In this document: piece after piece, positions 35,144 through 45,084 of the stretch
Numbering within the stretch: the first letter of the stretch is position 1
Layout: each line of letters starts with the position of its first letter
NCBI GenBank assembly: GCA_963599255.1
Contig: CAVBWS010000004.1
Location: forward strand, 10,283 to 74,282
DNA length: 64,000 nucleotides
Source of the DNA: RGIG5612 sp963599255
GTDB lineage: Bacteria; Bacillota; Clostridia; Lachnospirales; Lachnospiraceae
Direction: 5' to 3'
Made by a program: the position numbers and the translations under genes
The notes under the pieces: model-generated
The model's input: only the letters and a program-made list of their open reading frames with translations
What the model was told of the DNA's origin: nothing
The model's database searches: none

Positions 35144-36052
35144 ATGAGAAGAAAAAAAATGTTAAAAAGTATCATAACAATGGGTGCATTTGCTCTGATA
35201 TTGGGGCCTACTGCCTGCGGAACATCCGGCAATAATTTATCGTTACTAGGTTCAGATGCAAACGCATCAGCTCAGGATATTACGTCAAACGGTGATAATA
35301 CAGATAATGTAACAAAATCAGACACCGCTGCAATCTCTCCAGATCTGACTGATCAATCAGAAGATACCAATACAAGTGACAGCGATGATACAGATACAGT
35401 GACTTATGCAAATGACGTCCCGGAATTATACAACGGCTACTCAGAATACGTGGGACCATGGGCATATCTAATGTACGCACGAGATGAGAGTACGTCTTAT
35501 ATAGAACATGAATATGGTGATGGATATGTTCCAAAAGCCGGTGACTTTATTATCACCGGCGATGAAGATGACTACTGGTATTTTTCTGATCTTGATTTTG
35601 TAAATGCGACAAATCTCAGAAAATTTCCATACGGATATGCCAGCTACGTCTGGAACGGTCACATTTTATATGTATCAAACGTAAGCGAATCTGGAATCCT
35701 CACTTGTTACGAAGGCAACAGCATTGCCCCCAACCAGAAATTAGAGGCTGATGATCCCGATTATATACATAAATCATCTATAGATATGATCAAGCTGGAC
35801 TTTGTCAATGATACAACGATCACAGCCAGTAAGCCTGCAGAAAAACCGATTCGCATAGTAATTGAAACAAAATTTTCACCAGATTTTGTCGCAGTTATTA
35901 ATTCTTACGCATCGGAGCTTCTCACAGAATTCAATGAAAGCCCAGACTCTGTCCGTCAGATGCTGATGTCATATTATGTGCAGGATGTTGACTGGTGCGG
36001 ACTATATCTTCATCATTTGCTGCTTACAGCCAAGGATAAGTATGAAGGGTGA
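35144..36052 (+). CDS. Putative lipoprotein, unknown function
   Basis: The 302-aa protein has a lipoprotein signal (MRRKKMLKSIITMGAFALIL then GPTAC, Cys at about residue 25) and a Ser/Asp/Thr-rich linker (about 35-88). A globular part follows (about 90-302) with many aromatic residues (YVGPWAYLMYARDES, GYASYVWNGHILYVSN). GAGGA lies upstream of the start. It is divergent from the dlt-like operon and so could be linked to it only by location. I do not recognise a family. Confidence 0.7.
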   Translation: MRRKKMLKSIITMGAFALILGPTACGTSGNNLSLLGSDANASAQDITSNGDNTDNVTKSDTAAISPDLTDQSEDTNTSDSDDTDTVTYANDVPELYNGYSEYVGPWAYLMYARDESTSYIEHEYGDGYVPKAGDFIITGDEDDYWYFSDLDFVNATNLRKFPYGYASYVWNGHILYVSNVSESGILTCYEGNSIAPNQKLEADDPDYIHKSSIDMIKLDFVNDTTITASKPAEKPIRIVIETKFSPDFVAVINSYASELLTEFNESPDSVRQMLMSYYVQDVDWCGLYLHHLLLTAKDKYEG

Positions 36053-36210
36053 CCATGTTCCCGGCAATGCGGGAAACACAATCACCCATAATATCTGTTC
36101 AATGAAAAGAAAGATTTGCAGCCATACTCCCGGTAATATAAGGACACTTAATAGTGCAGATTAAAACGGCTGGTAACTTTTCATTTAAATATTCATTCTG
36201 AATCACTGCA

Positions 36211-37569
36211 TCAATTTCTCAGGCTGTGAATCGGTGCCGGGATACGTCCGCCCCTTGCTATAAAGTCATGGCTCGATTCCTTATGAACCTCCATGACCGG
36301 AGCATCGCCTAACAGGCCGCCCATCTCGATGGTATCTCCCACCTTAGTACCAGGCGTCGGAAGAAGACGGACAGCGGTTGTCTTATTATTGATCATGCCG
36401 ATGGCTGCTTCGTCTGCAATGATTGCAGAGATAGTCTCTGCCGGTGTATCGCCGGGAACGGCTATCATATCCAAACCTACAGAGCATACACAAGTCATTG
36501 CTTCCAGCTTATCGATACATAAGGTTCCACATCTTGCAGCTGCGATCATTCCTTCATCTTCAGATACAGGAATAAATGCACCGGACAAACCGCCGACTGA
36601 AGATGATGCCATGATTCCGCCCTTCTTAACAGCATCATTCAGCATGGCCAATGCTGCTGTTGTTCCGTGAGTTCCGCAGACTTCAAGTCCCATCTCTTCC
36701 AGAATTCTTGCAACAGAATCTCCTACGGCCGGTGTAGGTGCCAGAGACAGGTCTACGATGCCAAATGGTGTATCCAGCCTCTTAGAAGCTTCCTGGGCAA
36801 CTAACTGTCCTACACGCGTAACCCTGAAGGCTGTCTTCTTGATAGTTTCAGCAACCACATCAAGCGGCGCACCCTTAATATCCTTAAGTGCCGTATGGAC
36901 AACGCCCGGTCCTGAGACGCCTACATTGATAACACGCTCCGGTTCACCTGTTCCATGAAATGCACCTGCCATAAACGGATTATCTTCAACTGCATTACAG
37001 AAAATAACAAGTTTAGCGCAGCCGATGCCATTTCTGTCCTTGGTAATCTCAGCTGTTTCCTTAACGATTTTTCCCATCAACGCTACCGCATCCATGTTAA
37101 TGCCCGCCTTGGTGGAGCCTACATTAACGGATGAGCATACCATATCGGTCTGAGACAATGCCTCCGGAATGGACTTGATCAGATTAATATCTGCATCTGT
37201 CATGCCCTTCTGAACGAGAGCTGAAAATCCGCCGATAAAGTTAACGCCGCAATTTTTAGCTGCTTTATCAAGTGCTATCGCAAGCGGCGTATAATCTGTG
37301 CTCTTGCATGCAGCACCTATCATTGCCATAGGAGTTACAGATATTCTCTTATTAACGATCGGAATTCCCAGTTCAAGCTCTATGTCCTGGCATACTGGAA
37401 CCAGCCTTTCAGCATATCTGCAGATCTTGTCATATACATTTGTACATGTCTTATTGATATCCTCATCGCAGCAGCTTAAGAGGGAGATACCCATAGTTAC
37501 AGTTCTGATATCCAGATGCTGCTGCTCGATCATCTGAATAGTTGAAAGTATATCTTTCTGATTGATCAT
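36211..37569 (-). CDS. PFL family protein (DUF711/UPF0210)
   Basis: The 452-aa soluble protein matches the UPF0210 (PFL) family, with SSVNVGSTKAGINMDAVALM and GVSGPGVVHTAL. AAAGG precedes the start. It is almost always found with an ACT-domain protein, as here (23-bp gap). The family is widespread in anaerobes; the biochemical role is not settled. The position next to adenosylhomocysteinase suggests a shared transcript. Confidence 0.9.
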   Translation of the reverse strand: MINQKDILSTIQMIEQQHLDIRTVTMGISLLSCCDEDINKTCTNVYDKICRYAERLVPVCQDIELELGIPIVNKRISVTPMAMIGAACKSTDYTPLAIALDKAAKNCGVNFIGGFSALVQKGMTDADINLIKSIPEALSQTDMVCSSVNVGSTKAGINMDAVALMGKIVKETAEITKDRNGIGCAKLVIFCNAVEDNPFMAGAFHGTGEPERVINVGVSGPGVVHTALKDIKGAPLDVVAETIKKTAFRVTRVGQLVAQEASKRLDTPFGIVDLSLAPTPAVGDSVARILEEMGLEVCGTHGTTAALAMLNDAVKKGGIMASSSVGGLSGAFIPVSEDEGMIAAARCGTLCIDKLEAMTCVCSVGLDMIAVPGDTPAETISAIIADEAAIGMINNKTTAVRLLPTPGTKVGDTIEMGGLLGDAPVMEVHKESSHDFIARGGRIPAPIHSLRN

Positions 37570-37592
37570 GTTCTATACCTTTCATTGCATTT

Positions 37593-37862
37593 TTAGATAG
37601 TGTGCATTGCATCAAATATTTCTTCTCTCTGGATATGGATACTAAGTCCCATCTCTTTACCCAGTTTATCTAATGCATCAGCAACCTCCGCAAATGGCAC
37701 CTCAATCTTCTCAATGTCAACTGCCATTACCATGGTGAAACTGTTCTGCAGGATTGTCTGTGAAATGTCCAGAACATTTACATTATATTCTGCCAGCTTG
37801 ACGCATATTGCAGCTATAATGCCTACCCTGTCCTTACCTACTACAGTAATAATTGCGTTCAT
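37593..37862 (-). CDS. ACT domain protein (UPF0237)
   Basis: The 89-aa protein is a single ACT domain (MNAIITVVGKDRVGIIAAIC), a small-ligand sensor fold that often binds amino acids. GGAGG precedes the start. It is the usual partner of the PFL protein and lies between it and the adenosylhomocysteinase gene, all on one strand with short gaps. Confidence 0.93.
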   Translation of the reverse strand: MNAIITVVGKDRVGIIAAICVKLAEYNVNVLDISQTILQNSFTMVMAVDIEKIEVPFAEVADALDKLGKEMGLSIHIQREEIFDAMHTI

Positions 37863-37897
37863 TATTTTCCCTCCGGTATATATTAATCACTAATTAC

Positions 37898-39145
37898 CTA
37901 CTCTGCTGCAAGGTACTCCTTCTGCTCATCTGTGAGTACATCTATTTTTTTGCCTAACATAGCCAGTTTTCTGTAAGCTACCAGGCTGTCGATCTCCTCC
38001 GGAACCTTGATGAGCTTCTCACCTAAACTGCCTTTATGCTCTACGAGATATTTTACAGACATAAATTGGATCGCAAAACTCATATCCATGATCTCCGCCG
38101 GATGTCCGTCTCCTGCTGCCAGATTGACCAGTCTTCCCTCTCCGATCACATGGAGCCATCTGCCGTCAGGCATCTCATAGCCCATTATATTCTTACGCAT
38201 TTCCTTGGAGGATACTGCAATTTCCCTAAGAAGTGCCATGTCAACTTCCACATCGAAATGTCCCGCGTTGCACATGATAGCGCCGTCCTTCATTACAGCA
38301 AATGCTTCCTCAGATATAACCTTACTGCATCCTGTTACTGTTATGAACAGATCACCCAGCTTAGCCGCTTCTGTCATAGGCATAACATCAAATCCATCCA
38401 TTACAGCCTCAATAGCCTTAACCGGATCGATCTCGGTAACGATTACCCTTGCCCCCAAACCTTTAGCTCTCATGGCAGTTCCCTTGCCGCACCAACCATA
38501 ACCTGCTACAACAACTACCTTGCCTGCTACGATAAGATTTGTTGTCCTGTTAATGCCGTCAAATACCGACTGTCCGGTACCATATCTGTTATCAAAGAAA
38601 TGCTTGCATTGAGCATCATTTACCATGACCATCGGGAACTTAAGTACGCCTGCTTTATCCATGGCTTTTAACCTGTTGATGCCTGTGGTTGTCTCCTCAC
38701 AGCCGCCGGTAACATATTGTATCTTATCCGGCATCTCGTTATGAAGCATATGCACCAGATCGCCGCCGTCATCAACTATTATCTGGCAATTATTCTCAAG
38801 AACCGCTCTTATATTGTCATAATATTCTTCATCTGTACAGCCATACCATGCAAATACTTCCAGTCCTTCCTCCACAAGTGCAGCTGCCACATCATCCTGT
38901 GTTGACAGCGGATTAGATCCGGTGACAAACATCTCGGCACCTGCTGCCTTAAGTGTAAGGCATAAAAGCGCGGTCTTCGCCTCAAGATGCACTGACAATG
39001 CTACTCTAATACCCTTAAGCGGCTGCGTCTTACTATATTCCTCCGTCATGGATCTTAACAACGGGCAGTTTCTTCTGACCCACTCGATCTTCTGATGTCC
39101 GCTCGGTGCCAGGTTAATATCTCTTATATTGCTCATATTGCTCAT
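37898..39145 (-). CDS. ahcY: Adenosylhomocysteinase
   Basis: The 415-aa enzyme hydrolyses S-adenosylhomocysteine to adenosine and homocysteine. NAD-binding is marked by VVVAGYGWCGKGTAMRAKG and the substrate region by NDAQCKHFFDNRYGTGQS. It is the shorter form typical of bacteria and archaea lacking the internal insertion. The start MSNMSNI has GGAG seven bases upstream. A longer open frame exists but runs into a palindromic repeat and is not coding. The gene precedes the ACT and PFL genes on the same strand. Confidence 0.95.
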   Translation of the reverse strand: MSNMSNIRDINLAPSGHQKIEWVRRNCPLLRSMTEEYSKTQPLKGIRVALSVHLEAKTALLCLTLKAAGAEMFVTGSNPLSTQDDVAAALVEEGLEVFAWYGCTDEEYYDNIRAVLENNCQIIVDDGGDLVHMLHNEMPDKIQYVTGGCEETTTGINRLKAMDKAGVLKFPMVMVNDAQCKHFFDNRYGTGQSVFDGINRTTNLIVAGKVVVVAGYGWCGKGTAMRAKGLGARVIVTEIDPVKAIEAVMDGFDVMPMTEAAKLGDLFITVTGCSKVISEEAFAVMKDGAIMCNAGHFDVEVDMALLREIAVSSKEMRKNIMGYEMPDGRWLHVIGEGRLVNLAAGDGHPAEIMDMSFAIQFMSVKYLVEHKGSLGEKLIKVPEEIDSLVAYRKLAMLGKKIDVLTDEQKEYLAAE

Positions 39146-39187
39146 AACTATACTCCGTATTATTTTGAATGCTGTATCAATTCTGCC

Positions 39188-39276
39188 AGCGTGCCGGGAC
39201 GGCGCAGCCACTGCGAGAAAACAATCAGCGAAGGCGTTTTCGAGCAGTGGCTGCACGCCGAGGTTCACGGCACGCT
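39188..39276. repeat. 89-bp dispersed palindromic element, copy B
   Basis: AGCGTGCCGGGACGGCGCAG on the left pairs with the reverse end (GTTCACGGCACGCT), with CACTGCGAGAAAACAATCAG as the inner arm. It is the reverse-orientation counterpart of copy A. It sits between ahcY and prfA. Confidence 0.85.
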
Positions 39277-39306
39277 AACAATCGACTTTATAATAATGTG
39301 CAGCCA

Positions 39307-40380
39307 TTACGCCTCTGACTGAGCTGACAGCTTGGCCGCTTGGTCTGCCGCAATACAGTTATCTATCAGTTCGAACAGATCGCCGTCCAATATATTTGCC
39401 AGCCTGTATGTAGTAAACTTAATTCTGTGATCTGTAACACGATTTTCCGGGAAATTATAAGTCTTGATCTTCTCGGATCTATCACCTGTTCCTACCTGAC
39501 TCTTTCTCTCGGCTGCCTCGGCGGCCTGCTTCTTCTGAAGCTCCAGGTCATACAGTCTGGACTTCAATACCTTAAGGGCCTTATCCTTGTTCTTGAGCTG
39601 TGATTTTTCATCCTGGCACGAAATTACGATACCCGTCGGAATGTGTGTAAGTCTTACTGCAGAGTCGGTTGTATTAACGCACTGACCGCCATTTCCGGAG
39701 GCTCTGAACACATCGAATTTGCAGTCATTCATATCAATATGAACGTCCACATCTTCAGCTTCCGGCATTACGGCAACTGTAGCTGTCGATGTATGGATAC
39801 GTCCCCCCGACTCTGTTACCGGAACTCGCTGCACGCGGTGAACGCCGCTCTCATACTTAAGCTTGGAATATGCGCCCTGGCCGTTGATCATGAATACGAC
39901 TTCCTTCATGCCGCCCAGTCCCATTTCATTAAATGAAACAAGCTCCGTTTTCCATCCGTTAAGTTCAGCAAATCTGCAGTACATCCTGTACAATTCTGCT
40001 GCAAATAATGCTGCCTCATCTCCGCCTGCTCCGGCTCTTATCTCCATTACAACATTCTTGTCATCATTTTCATCCTTAGGAAGGAGCTGGATCTTAAGAA
40101 CCTCTTCTATCTCTTCTAAATCCTTCTTAGCCTCTGACAATTCTTCCTTGGCCAGTTCTCTCATCTCCTCGTCATTTTCTGTTTCAAGGATTTCGAGACT
40201 ATCATCTATGGTCTGCTTGGCCGCTTTATATTTTCTGTAGCTTTCAACGATCGGTGCCAGATCACTCTGCTCTTTCATAAGTTTCTTGAAATGGTTCTGA
40301 TCATTGGCTACATCAGGGCTTGAGAGTTCTTCAAGCACCTCAACATATCTTTTTTCTATTGATTCTAATTTATCAAACAT
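39307..40380 (-). CDS. prfA: Peptide chain release factor 1
   Basis: The 357-aa protein ends translation at UAA and UAG. The catalytic GGQ is in ASGNGGQCVNTTDSAV and the anticodon-like PVT is in RVPVTESGGRIH, diagnostic of RF1. GGGGAG precedes the ATG. It is next to prmC, which methylates the GGQ glutamine, and follows it on the same strand after 146 bp. Confidence 0.97.
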   Translation of the reverse strand: MFDKLESIEKRYVEVLEELSSPDVANDQNHFKKLMKEQSDLAPIVESYRKYKAAKQTIDDSLEILETENDEEMRELAKEELSEAKKDLEEIEEVLKIQLLPKDENDDKNVVMEIRAGAGGDEAALFAAELYRMYCRFAELNGWKTELVSFNEMGLGGMKEVVFMINGQGAYSKLKYESGVHRVQRVPVTESGGRIHTSTATVAVMPEAEDVDVHIDMNDCKFDVFRASGNGGQCVNTTDSAVRLTHIPTGIVISCQDEKSQLKNKDKALKVLKSRLYDLELQKKQAAEAAERKSQVGTGDRSEKIKTYNFPENRVTDHRIKFTTYRLANILDGDLFELIDNCIAADQAAKLSAQSEA

Positions 40381-40526
40381 CTTTATCTCCCCGGCTTTTA
40401 TGTTGTTCTCTATGATACTTTGTCCGACATTTGACGTACATATGGCGTCTAATCGCCGCACATCCAACATCTAACTGACATATAAACGGCATGCATCTAT
40501 CGCCATTTGCCTCATATCTTATACCG

Positions 40527-41462
40527 TCACTTATTGCATATGATCACTCTGTCCAGTTCCGCCAGATCCTTAACAACAGTAATATTCTTAAAGCCATTAT
40601 CCTTAAGCAGCTCTGACACTGCTTCAGCCTGATCACATCCGATCTCCAGAAGTAAAACGCCATCGTCTGTAAGAAAATCCGGTGCGTCAGTTGCTATTCT
40701 TCTGTACATATCAAGTCCGTCCGCCCCGGCCGTAAGTGCAAGCTTCGGTTCGTGATCTTTGACCTCCGGCATTAATTCCTCATATTCTCTCTCTGTTACA
40801 TACGGAGGATTAGACACGATAACATCGAACCTGCCTGTAAATGTCTTGTCCTCTGAAACTTCCGACTCATCTGCTGCCATATTATCAAAAAGATCGCTCT
40901 GGATCAGCCTGATGTTATAGAAAAGATCATATCCGCATATAAGATCATCCGGGTCGTGAGCCTGGCCTGTTTTTTCTGCCACATTCATATGATTGTGGCG
41001 AACATTTTCGCTTGCGACATCAAGTGCTTCCACCGATATATCACTCATGACCATATGTATATCCGGTCTGTATCTTTTAAGAGCAATTCCCAGCGCACCG
41101 GAGCCTGTACACAGATCAAGTGCATATGCCCTGTGTTTGAGCTTTCTTAAGGCCTGCTCAAATAATATCTCGGTATCCAATCTCGGAATAAGCACGTGCT
41201 CATTAACCTCAAATGTAAGACCTGCGAAGTCCGCTCTTCCGGTTATATACTGATACGGAATCCTTGTGGTCCTTCTGTCGATCAGCTCTGTATACTGCTT
41301 AATATTAAGTTCGCTTACTTTTTGTTCTTTAAACAGCAGATACTTTTTCTTATCTATTCCCGCTGCATACTCTAATAAATAGAAGGCATCCACAGATGGA
41401 TTCTCTATGCCTGCCTTCCTAAGTGTTTCTGTTCCCTGTTTATATAATTCTTCTAAGGTCAT
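40527..41462 (-). CDS. prmC: Release factor glutamine methyltransferase
   Basis: The 311-aa SAM-dependent enzyme has the catalytic NPPY in VSNPPYVTEREYEEL and the SAM-binding ALDLCTGSGALGIALKRY. It methylates the GGQ glutamine of release factors such as the one encoded next to it. An insertion of about 25 acidic residues (SDLFDNMAADESEVSEDKTF) separates the two motifs. The gene lies downstream of the DUF1385 gene in the same cluster. Confidence 0.95.
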   Translation of the reverse strand: MTLEELYKQGTETLRKAGIENPSVDAFYLLEYAAGIDKKKYLLFKEQKVSELNIKQYTELIDRRTTRIPYQYITGRADFAGLTFEVNEHVLIPRLDTEILFEQALRKLKHRAYALDLCTGSGALGIALKRYRPDIHMVMSDISVEALDVASENVRHNHMNVAEKTGQAHDPDDLICGYDLFYNIRLIQSDLFDNMAADESEVSEDKTFTGRFDVIVSNPPYVTEREYEELMPEVKDHEPKLALTAGADGLDMYRRIATDAPDFLTDDGVLLLEIGCDQAEAVSELLKDNGFKNITVVKDLAELDRVIICNK

Positions 41463-41583
41463 CTGCTTTTCCTGTCCTCTTTATAGAAGCCTTAAACGGC
41501 TGTTGGGTCAAATTTTTCTTAACCTCTGATTGGCTGCTATGCCATATTATCTGCAGATAGACACCCTGCAGACTTTATTTAAA

Positions 41584-42615
41584 TCATGTAGGATTTTCAA
41601 TATCATACGGATCCGCTCCGCAGGATTTGCGGCTCTTGCAGGCCTTCTTATCATTCCAATGCGGGTCGTTTCTCATATCTTCCAGATATTTTCTCCAGTT
41701 AAATACATGCTCTACTGACTGGATAGCGACCTCAACCATGTCCGCTGTCGGTTCCTTAGTTGTAAGTGCCTGCATCCACAGACCGGGTTTACTGAGATAA
41801 TAGGCAATCTTTTTATCAGTATTGCCTGCCCACTGTATGAATTCATAGGACACACCTGCCACCAACGGGATTATAAGAAGCCTTATAACCAGCCTAAGCC
41901 ACCAGGTCTTAACTCTTATAAACATACAGAATATTATGCTTATAAGTACAACGAAGAACAGAAAACTCGTTCCGCAGCGGCGGTGTTCCTTCGATGATCT
42001 CATAACATTATCCACCGTCAGGTCCAGTCCTGATTCTATGCAGTTGATGCACTTGTGCTCTGATCCATGGTACATATAAGTTCTTCTTATGTCCGGCATC
42101 AATGAAATAACTGCTAAATATCCTATAAATATGCCGACCTTTATTATGCCCTCCACAACTGCCAACAGCACAGTTGAATCAGATACCTTGGTAATCCATG
42201 AAGAAACCAGATACGGAAGCAAGACAAATAGAACTATCGAAAGTGCCAGTGAGAAGACTACAGTGCCTGTCATGAGTGCAGCCTCACCCTTTGATGTTTC
42301 CTTCTTTTCCATTGACTCTGAGACAATTTCAGACCTTTTTTCTTCAGTTTTGTCCTTCTCATCTGCCTCTTCTTCAAATATGCTGGCCGAATACATAAGC
42401 GTCTTAATACCCAGCACAAGGGAGTCAACAAATGATACAACGCCCCTGACTAACGGCCATTTTAAAAATGGGTGTTTGGCGGTGGCACTGGCATATTTCA
42501 TGCATCCAACTCTTATGCTGCCGTCCGGCTTCCTTACTGATACCGCCACATTATTTCTGTAGCGCATCATTACGCCTTCAATTACAGCCTGACCGCCCAT
42601 ATTACATGATCTCAT
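41584..42615 (-). CDS. DUF1385 family membrane protein (YqhQ-like)
   Basis: The 343-aa protein begins MRSCNMGGQAVIEGVMM, the DUF1385 signature, and has four or five membrane spans in the middle, with SEHKCINCIESG and the RCGTSFLF motif. The acidic Lys/Glu linker (about 85-110) is variable. AGGAG precedes the start. The family is conserved in Firmicutes next to rpmE, prmC and prfA, as here, and function is not established. Confidence 0.9.
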   Translation of the reverse strand: MRSCNMGGQAVIEGVMMRYRNNVAVSVRKPDGSIRVGCMKYASATAKHPFLKWPLVRGVVSFVDSLVLGIKTLMYSASIFEEEADEKDKTEEKRSEIVSESMEKKETSKGEAALMTGTVVFSLALSIVLFVLLPYLVSSWITKVSDSTVLLAVVEGIIKVGIFIGYLAVISLMPDIRRTYMYHGSEHKCINCIESGLDLTVDNVMRSSKEHRRCGTSFLFFVVLISIIFCMFIRVKTWWLRLVIRLLIIPLVAGVSYEFIQWAGNTDKKIAYYLSKPGLWMQALTTKEPTADMVEVAIQSVEHVFNWRKYLEDMRNDPHWNDKKACKSRKSCGADPYDIENPT

Positions 42616-42697
42616 TCTTATCTCCTTATATGAACATAAACTGCCTGCCGGCAGTATCACTATAGCCCCAAATGAAGTTTTCCGTTACACAACGGAA

Positions 42698-42724
42698 AAT
42701 GCAAGGGTCCTTCACCCTTGCATT
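42698..42724. terminator. Terminator downstream of rpmE
   Basis: AATGCAAGGGT and ACCCTTGCATT form a perfect 11-bp stem with A/T runs on both sides; a second small hairpin (TTTTCCGTT/AACGGAAAA) sits next to it. It separates rpmE from the DUF1385 gene. Confidence 0.8.
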
Positions 42725-42766
42725 AAAAAAACAGGCTGAACAAAGTTCAGCCTCATATACAGTTTG

Positions 42767-42973
42767 CTACTTCTGTGTAACACCATATTTTCTGTTAAAC
42801 ATTTCAACACGACCACGAGCCTTAGAAGCTTTCTGCTGGCCTGTGAAGAATGAATGACACTTTGAACAAATTTCTACGTGGATCTCAGGCTTTGTAGATC
42901 CTACTGTAAATACGTTACCGCAGTTGCATGTAACTGTTGCCTCATAATATGTTGGCTGTACACTTTCTCTCAT
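42767..42973 (-). CDS. rpmE: 50S ribosomal protein bL31
   Basis: The 68-aa protein has the zinc-binding cysteines of the C-plus form at residues 16, 18, 36 and 39 (VTCNCGN and EICSKCH). Zinc-independent paralogues lack them. It lies just after rho, a conserved Firmicutes arrangement, and is followed by a strong terminator. Confidence 0.97.
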   Translation of the reverse strand: MRESVQPTYYEATVTCNCGNVFTVGSTKPEIHVEICSKCHSFFTGQQKASKARGRVEMFNRKYGVTQK

Positions 42974-43098
42974 TTTTTCACCTCATTTTGAATCGAAAAA
43001 CTTTTAACTCTTCGAAATTATTTTTTGCCGGGTGCTTAATACTAAGACTTCCGGACACGCTGTATCAGATTATCACAAATATCCCTGACTATCAAGTA

Positions 43099-44928
43099 TT
43101 AAAAATATTTATTGCCTCTTATCTTTTCTATAAACTCGCTGTTTGTTCTGGTTCTTACGAACAGATCCAGTATCTTCTCCGTCGCCTCTTCAGCCTTCAG
43201 GCCGCCTGTTGCCTTGTGAATAACATAAGCTGCTTCCTGCTCCTCAGGCCTTAATAAGAGATCATCTCGTCTGGTTCCGGACTTGGCGATATCAATTGCA
43301 GGGAATACTCTCTTCTCCTGCAGCTTTCTGTCAAGGATAAGCTCCATATTGCCGGTTCCCTTGAATTCTTCATAAACAACATCATCCATCTTACTGCCTG
43401 TATCTACAAGCGCAGTTGCAAGTATGGTAAGGCTGCCGCCTTCACGTATATTTCTGGCTGCACCGAAAAATCTCTTAGGCATATGAAGGGCTGCCGGATC
43501 CAAGCCTCCTGATAAAGTACGTCCGCTAGGAGGAACAAGCAGGTTATAGGCCCTTGCAAGCCTGGTGATACTGTCAAGGAGTATTATGACATCCCGTCCC
43601 ATTTCCACCAGCCTTTTCGCTCTTTCGATCACCATCTCTGATACTCTCTTATGATGTTCCGGGAGCTCATCAAAGGTCGAATAGATAACCTCTACATTGT
43701 CCCCTACTATGCTCTCTCTTATATCCGTAACCTCTTCAGGACGTTCATCAATAAGAAGGATTAATATATGCACTTCAGGATTATTTTTCTGAATAGAATG
43801 AGCCACACCCTTCAGCAGAGTTGTCTTGCCGGCCTTAGGAGGTGACACTATCATACCTCTCTGGCCTTTTCCAATAGGAGATATCAGGTCAAATACTCTC
43901 ATGGCAATATTTCTCTCGCCTACCTGCTCAAGTCTTAATCTCTCATTTGGAAAAATAGGTGTAAGATCTTCGAAATTTCTTCTTTTTTCTACTTCTATCG
44001 GAAGAACACCATTAACTCTGTCAAGTCTTAACAATGCTCCGAACTTCTCGTTCTGAGTTTTGATCCGAACCTTGCCCATCAGCATGTCGCCTGTTCTCAG
44101 CGAGAATTTCTTGATCTGGGATGGTGATACATATACGTCACTATCACCCGGCAGATAGTTATCGCTTCTGATAAACCCATATCCGTCGCTCAATACTTCA
44201 AGAATTCCATGAGCTACTATTCCCGAATCCAGCCTGGTTTCTTCTTCTCTGGCTTCTCTTAAGGCTCTCTCTATTAATTCCTCTTCTGTTCTTTCTACAG
44301 ATTCGATTTCTTTTATTTCATCCGCCAATGTAACAGTTTCTGTATTAATTTCCGGCTTTGCCTGATTATCTGTTTTATTTTCAGTCAGATTAGCAGCTGT
44401 ATCTGCATTTTTTCTGCTTGATGCTGCCTGTCTTGCTGAAGTTTTTGGTTTTGTCCTTGATGCAGTCTTGCTCTGGATATTTTTTTCAACAGAGGTCTCC
44501 GGTCTTGATTTGCCTTCAGATGATGTCTGACCCTTTTCCTTAGATGCTGCTGTGTGAGCCGCTGCATTCTTATTATTCTCCGCAGCTACGGCACTTTTTC
44601 TGGACACATCATTTTTTCTTGATGCTTCAGTGTTTTTCTTTAATGCCGAAGGTCTGTTCGTTTTCGCATCATTGTCTTTCGATCCCACTGCAGCATTTTT
44701 CGGCTTTTCTTCAGTATTTTTGGCAGGTGCATCAGTTTTTTTAGCATCTCCCTGCGCCTTGCTTACGGCTCTGGCTGCTATCTCTTCATTTCTCTTTTTT
44801 TCTTCGGCCATCACCATCAGACGGTCTACCAATTCTGCCTTTTTAAGACCCGATACTCCCTTAAGACCATTTATTTTAGCAATTTCCCTGAGCTCTGCTA
44901 ATGGGAGCGAATTAAGTTTTTCTCTCAT
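43099..44928 (-). CDS. rho: Transcription termination factor Rho, with long N-terminal extension
   Basis: The 609-aa protein has the conserved hexameric helicase in the C-terminal 400 residues: the RNA-binding cold-shock-like domain (about 235-300) and the P-loop IVSPPKAGKTTLLKG at about residues 360-370. Residues 1-45 form the Rho N domain (NSLPLAELREIAKINGLKG). Residues about 50-210 are an Ala/Lys/Asn/Thr-rich, low-complexity insert, making the protein about 190 aa longer than the E. coli form. Such inserts are known in Clostridia and may promote condensate formation or RNA binding. Confidence 0.96.
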   Translation of the reverse strand: MREKLNSLPLAELREIAKINGLKGVSGLKKAELVDRLMVMAEEKKRNEEIAARAVSKAQGDAKKTDAPAKNTEEKPKNAAVGSKDNDAKTNRPSALKKNTEASRKNDVSRKSAVAAENNKNAAAHTAASKEKGQTSSEGKSRPETSVEKNIQSKTASRTKPKTSARQAASSRKNADTAANLTENKTDNQAKPEINTETVTLADEIKEIESVERTEEELIERALREAREEETRLDSGIVAHGILEVLSDGYGFIRSDNYLPGDSDVYVSPSQIKKFSLRTGDMLMGKVRIKTQNEKFGALLRLDRVNGVLPIEVEKRRNFEDLTPIFPNERLRLEQVGERNIAMRVFDLISPIGKGQRGMIVSPPKAGKTTLLKGVAHSIQKNNPEVHILILLIDERPEEVTDIRESIVGDNVEVIYSTFDELPEHHKRVSEMVIERAKRLVEMGRDVIILLDSITRLARAYNLLVPPSGRTLSGGLDPAALHMPKRFFGAARNIREGGSLTILATALVDTGSKMDDVVYEEFKGTGNMELILDRKLQEKRVFPAIDIAKSGTRRDDLLLRPEEQEAAYVIHKATGGLKAEEATEKILDLFVRTRTNSEFIEKIRGNKYF

Positions 44929-45029
44929 AAAATCTCGTGTAATCCTCTATACCCTAAAACCAGTTAATCAACACAAATAATCATGGAATAAATTATCGAA
45001 ATGATAATATACAGATTTCTTCGACGGTG

Positions 45030-45059
45030 ATTATACACACACGGGTCATAAAAAGTCAA
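45030..45059 (-). promoter_or_regulatory. Promoter of the rho gene
   Basis: On the minus strand TTGACT (45059-45054) and TATAAT (45035-45030) are separated by 18 bases, giving a leader of about 95 bases before rho. Confidence 0.65.
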
Positions 45060-45084
45060 CAAAAATAATATTTACTATTTGTAT

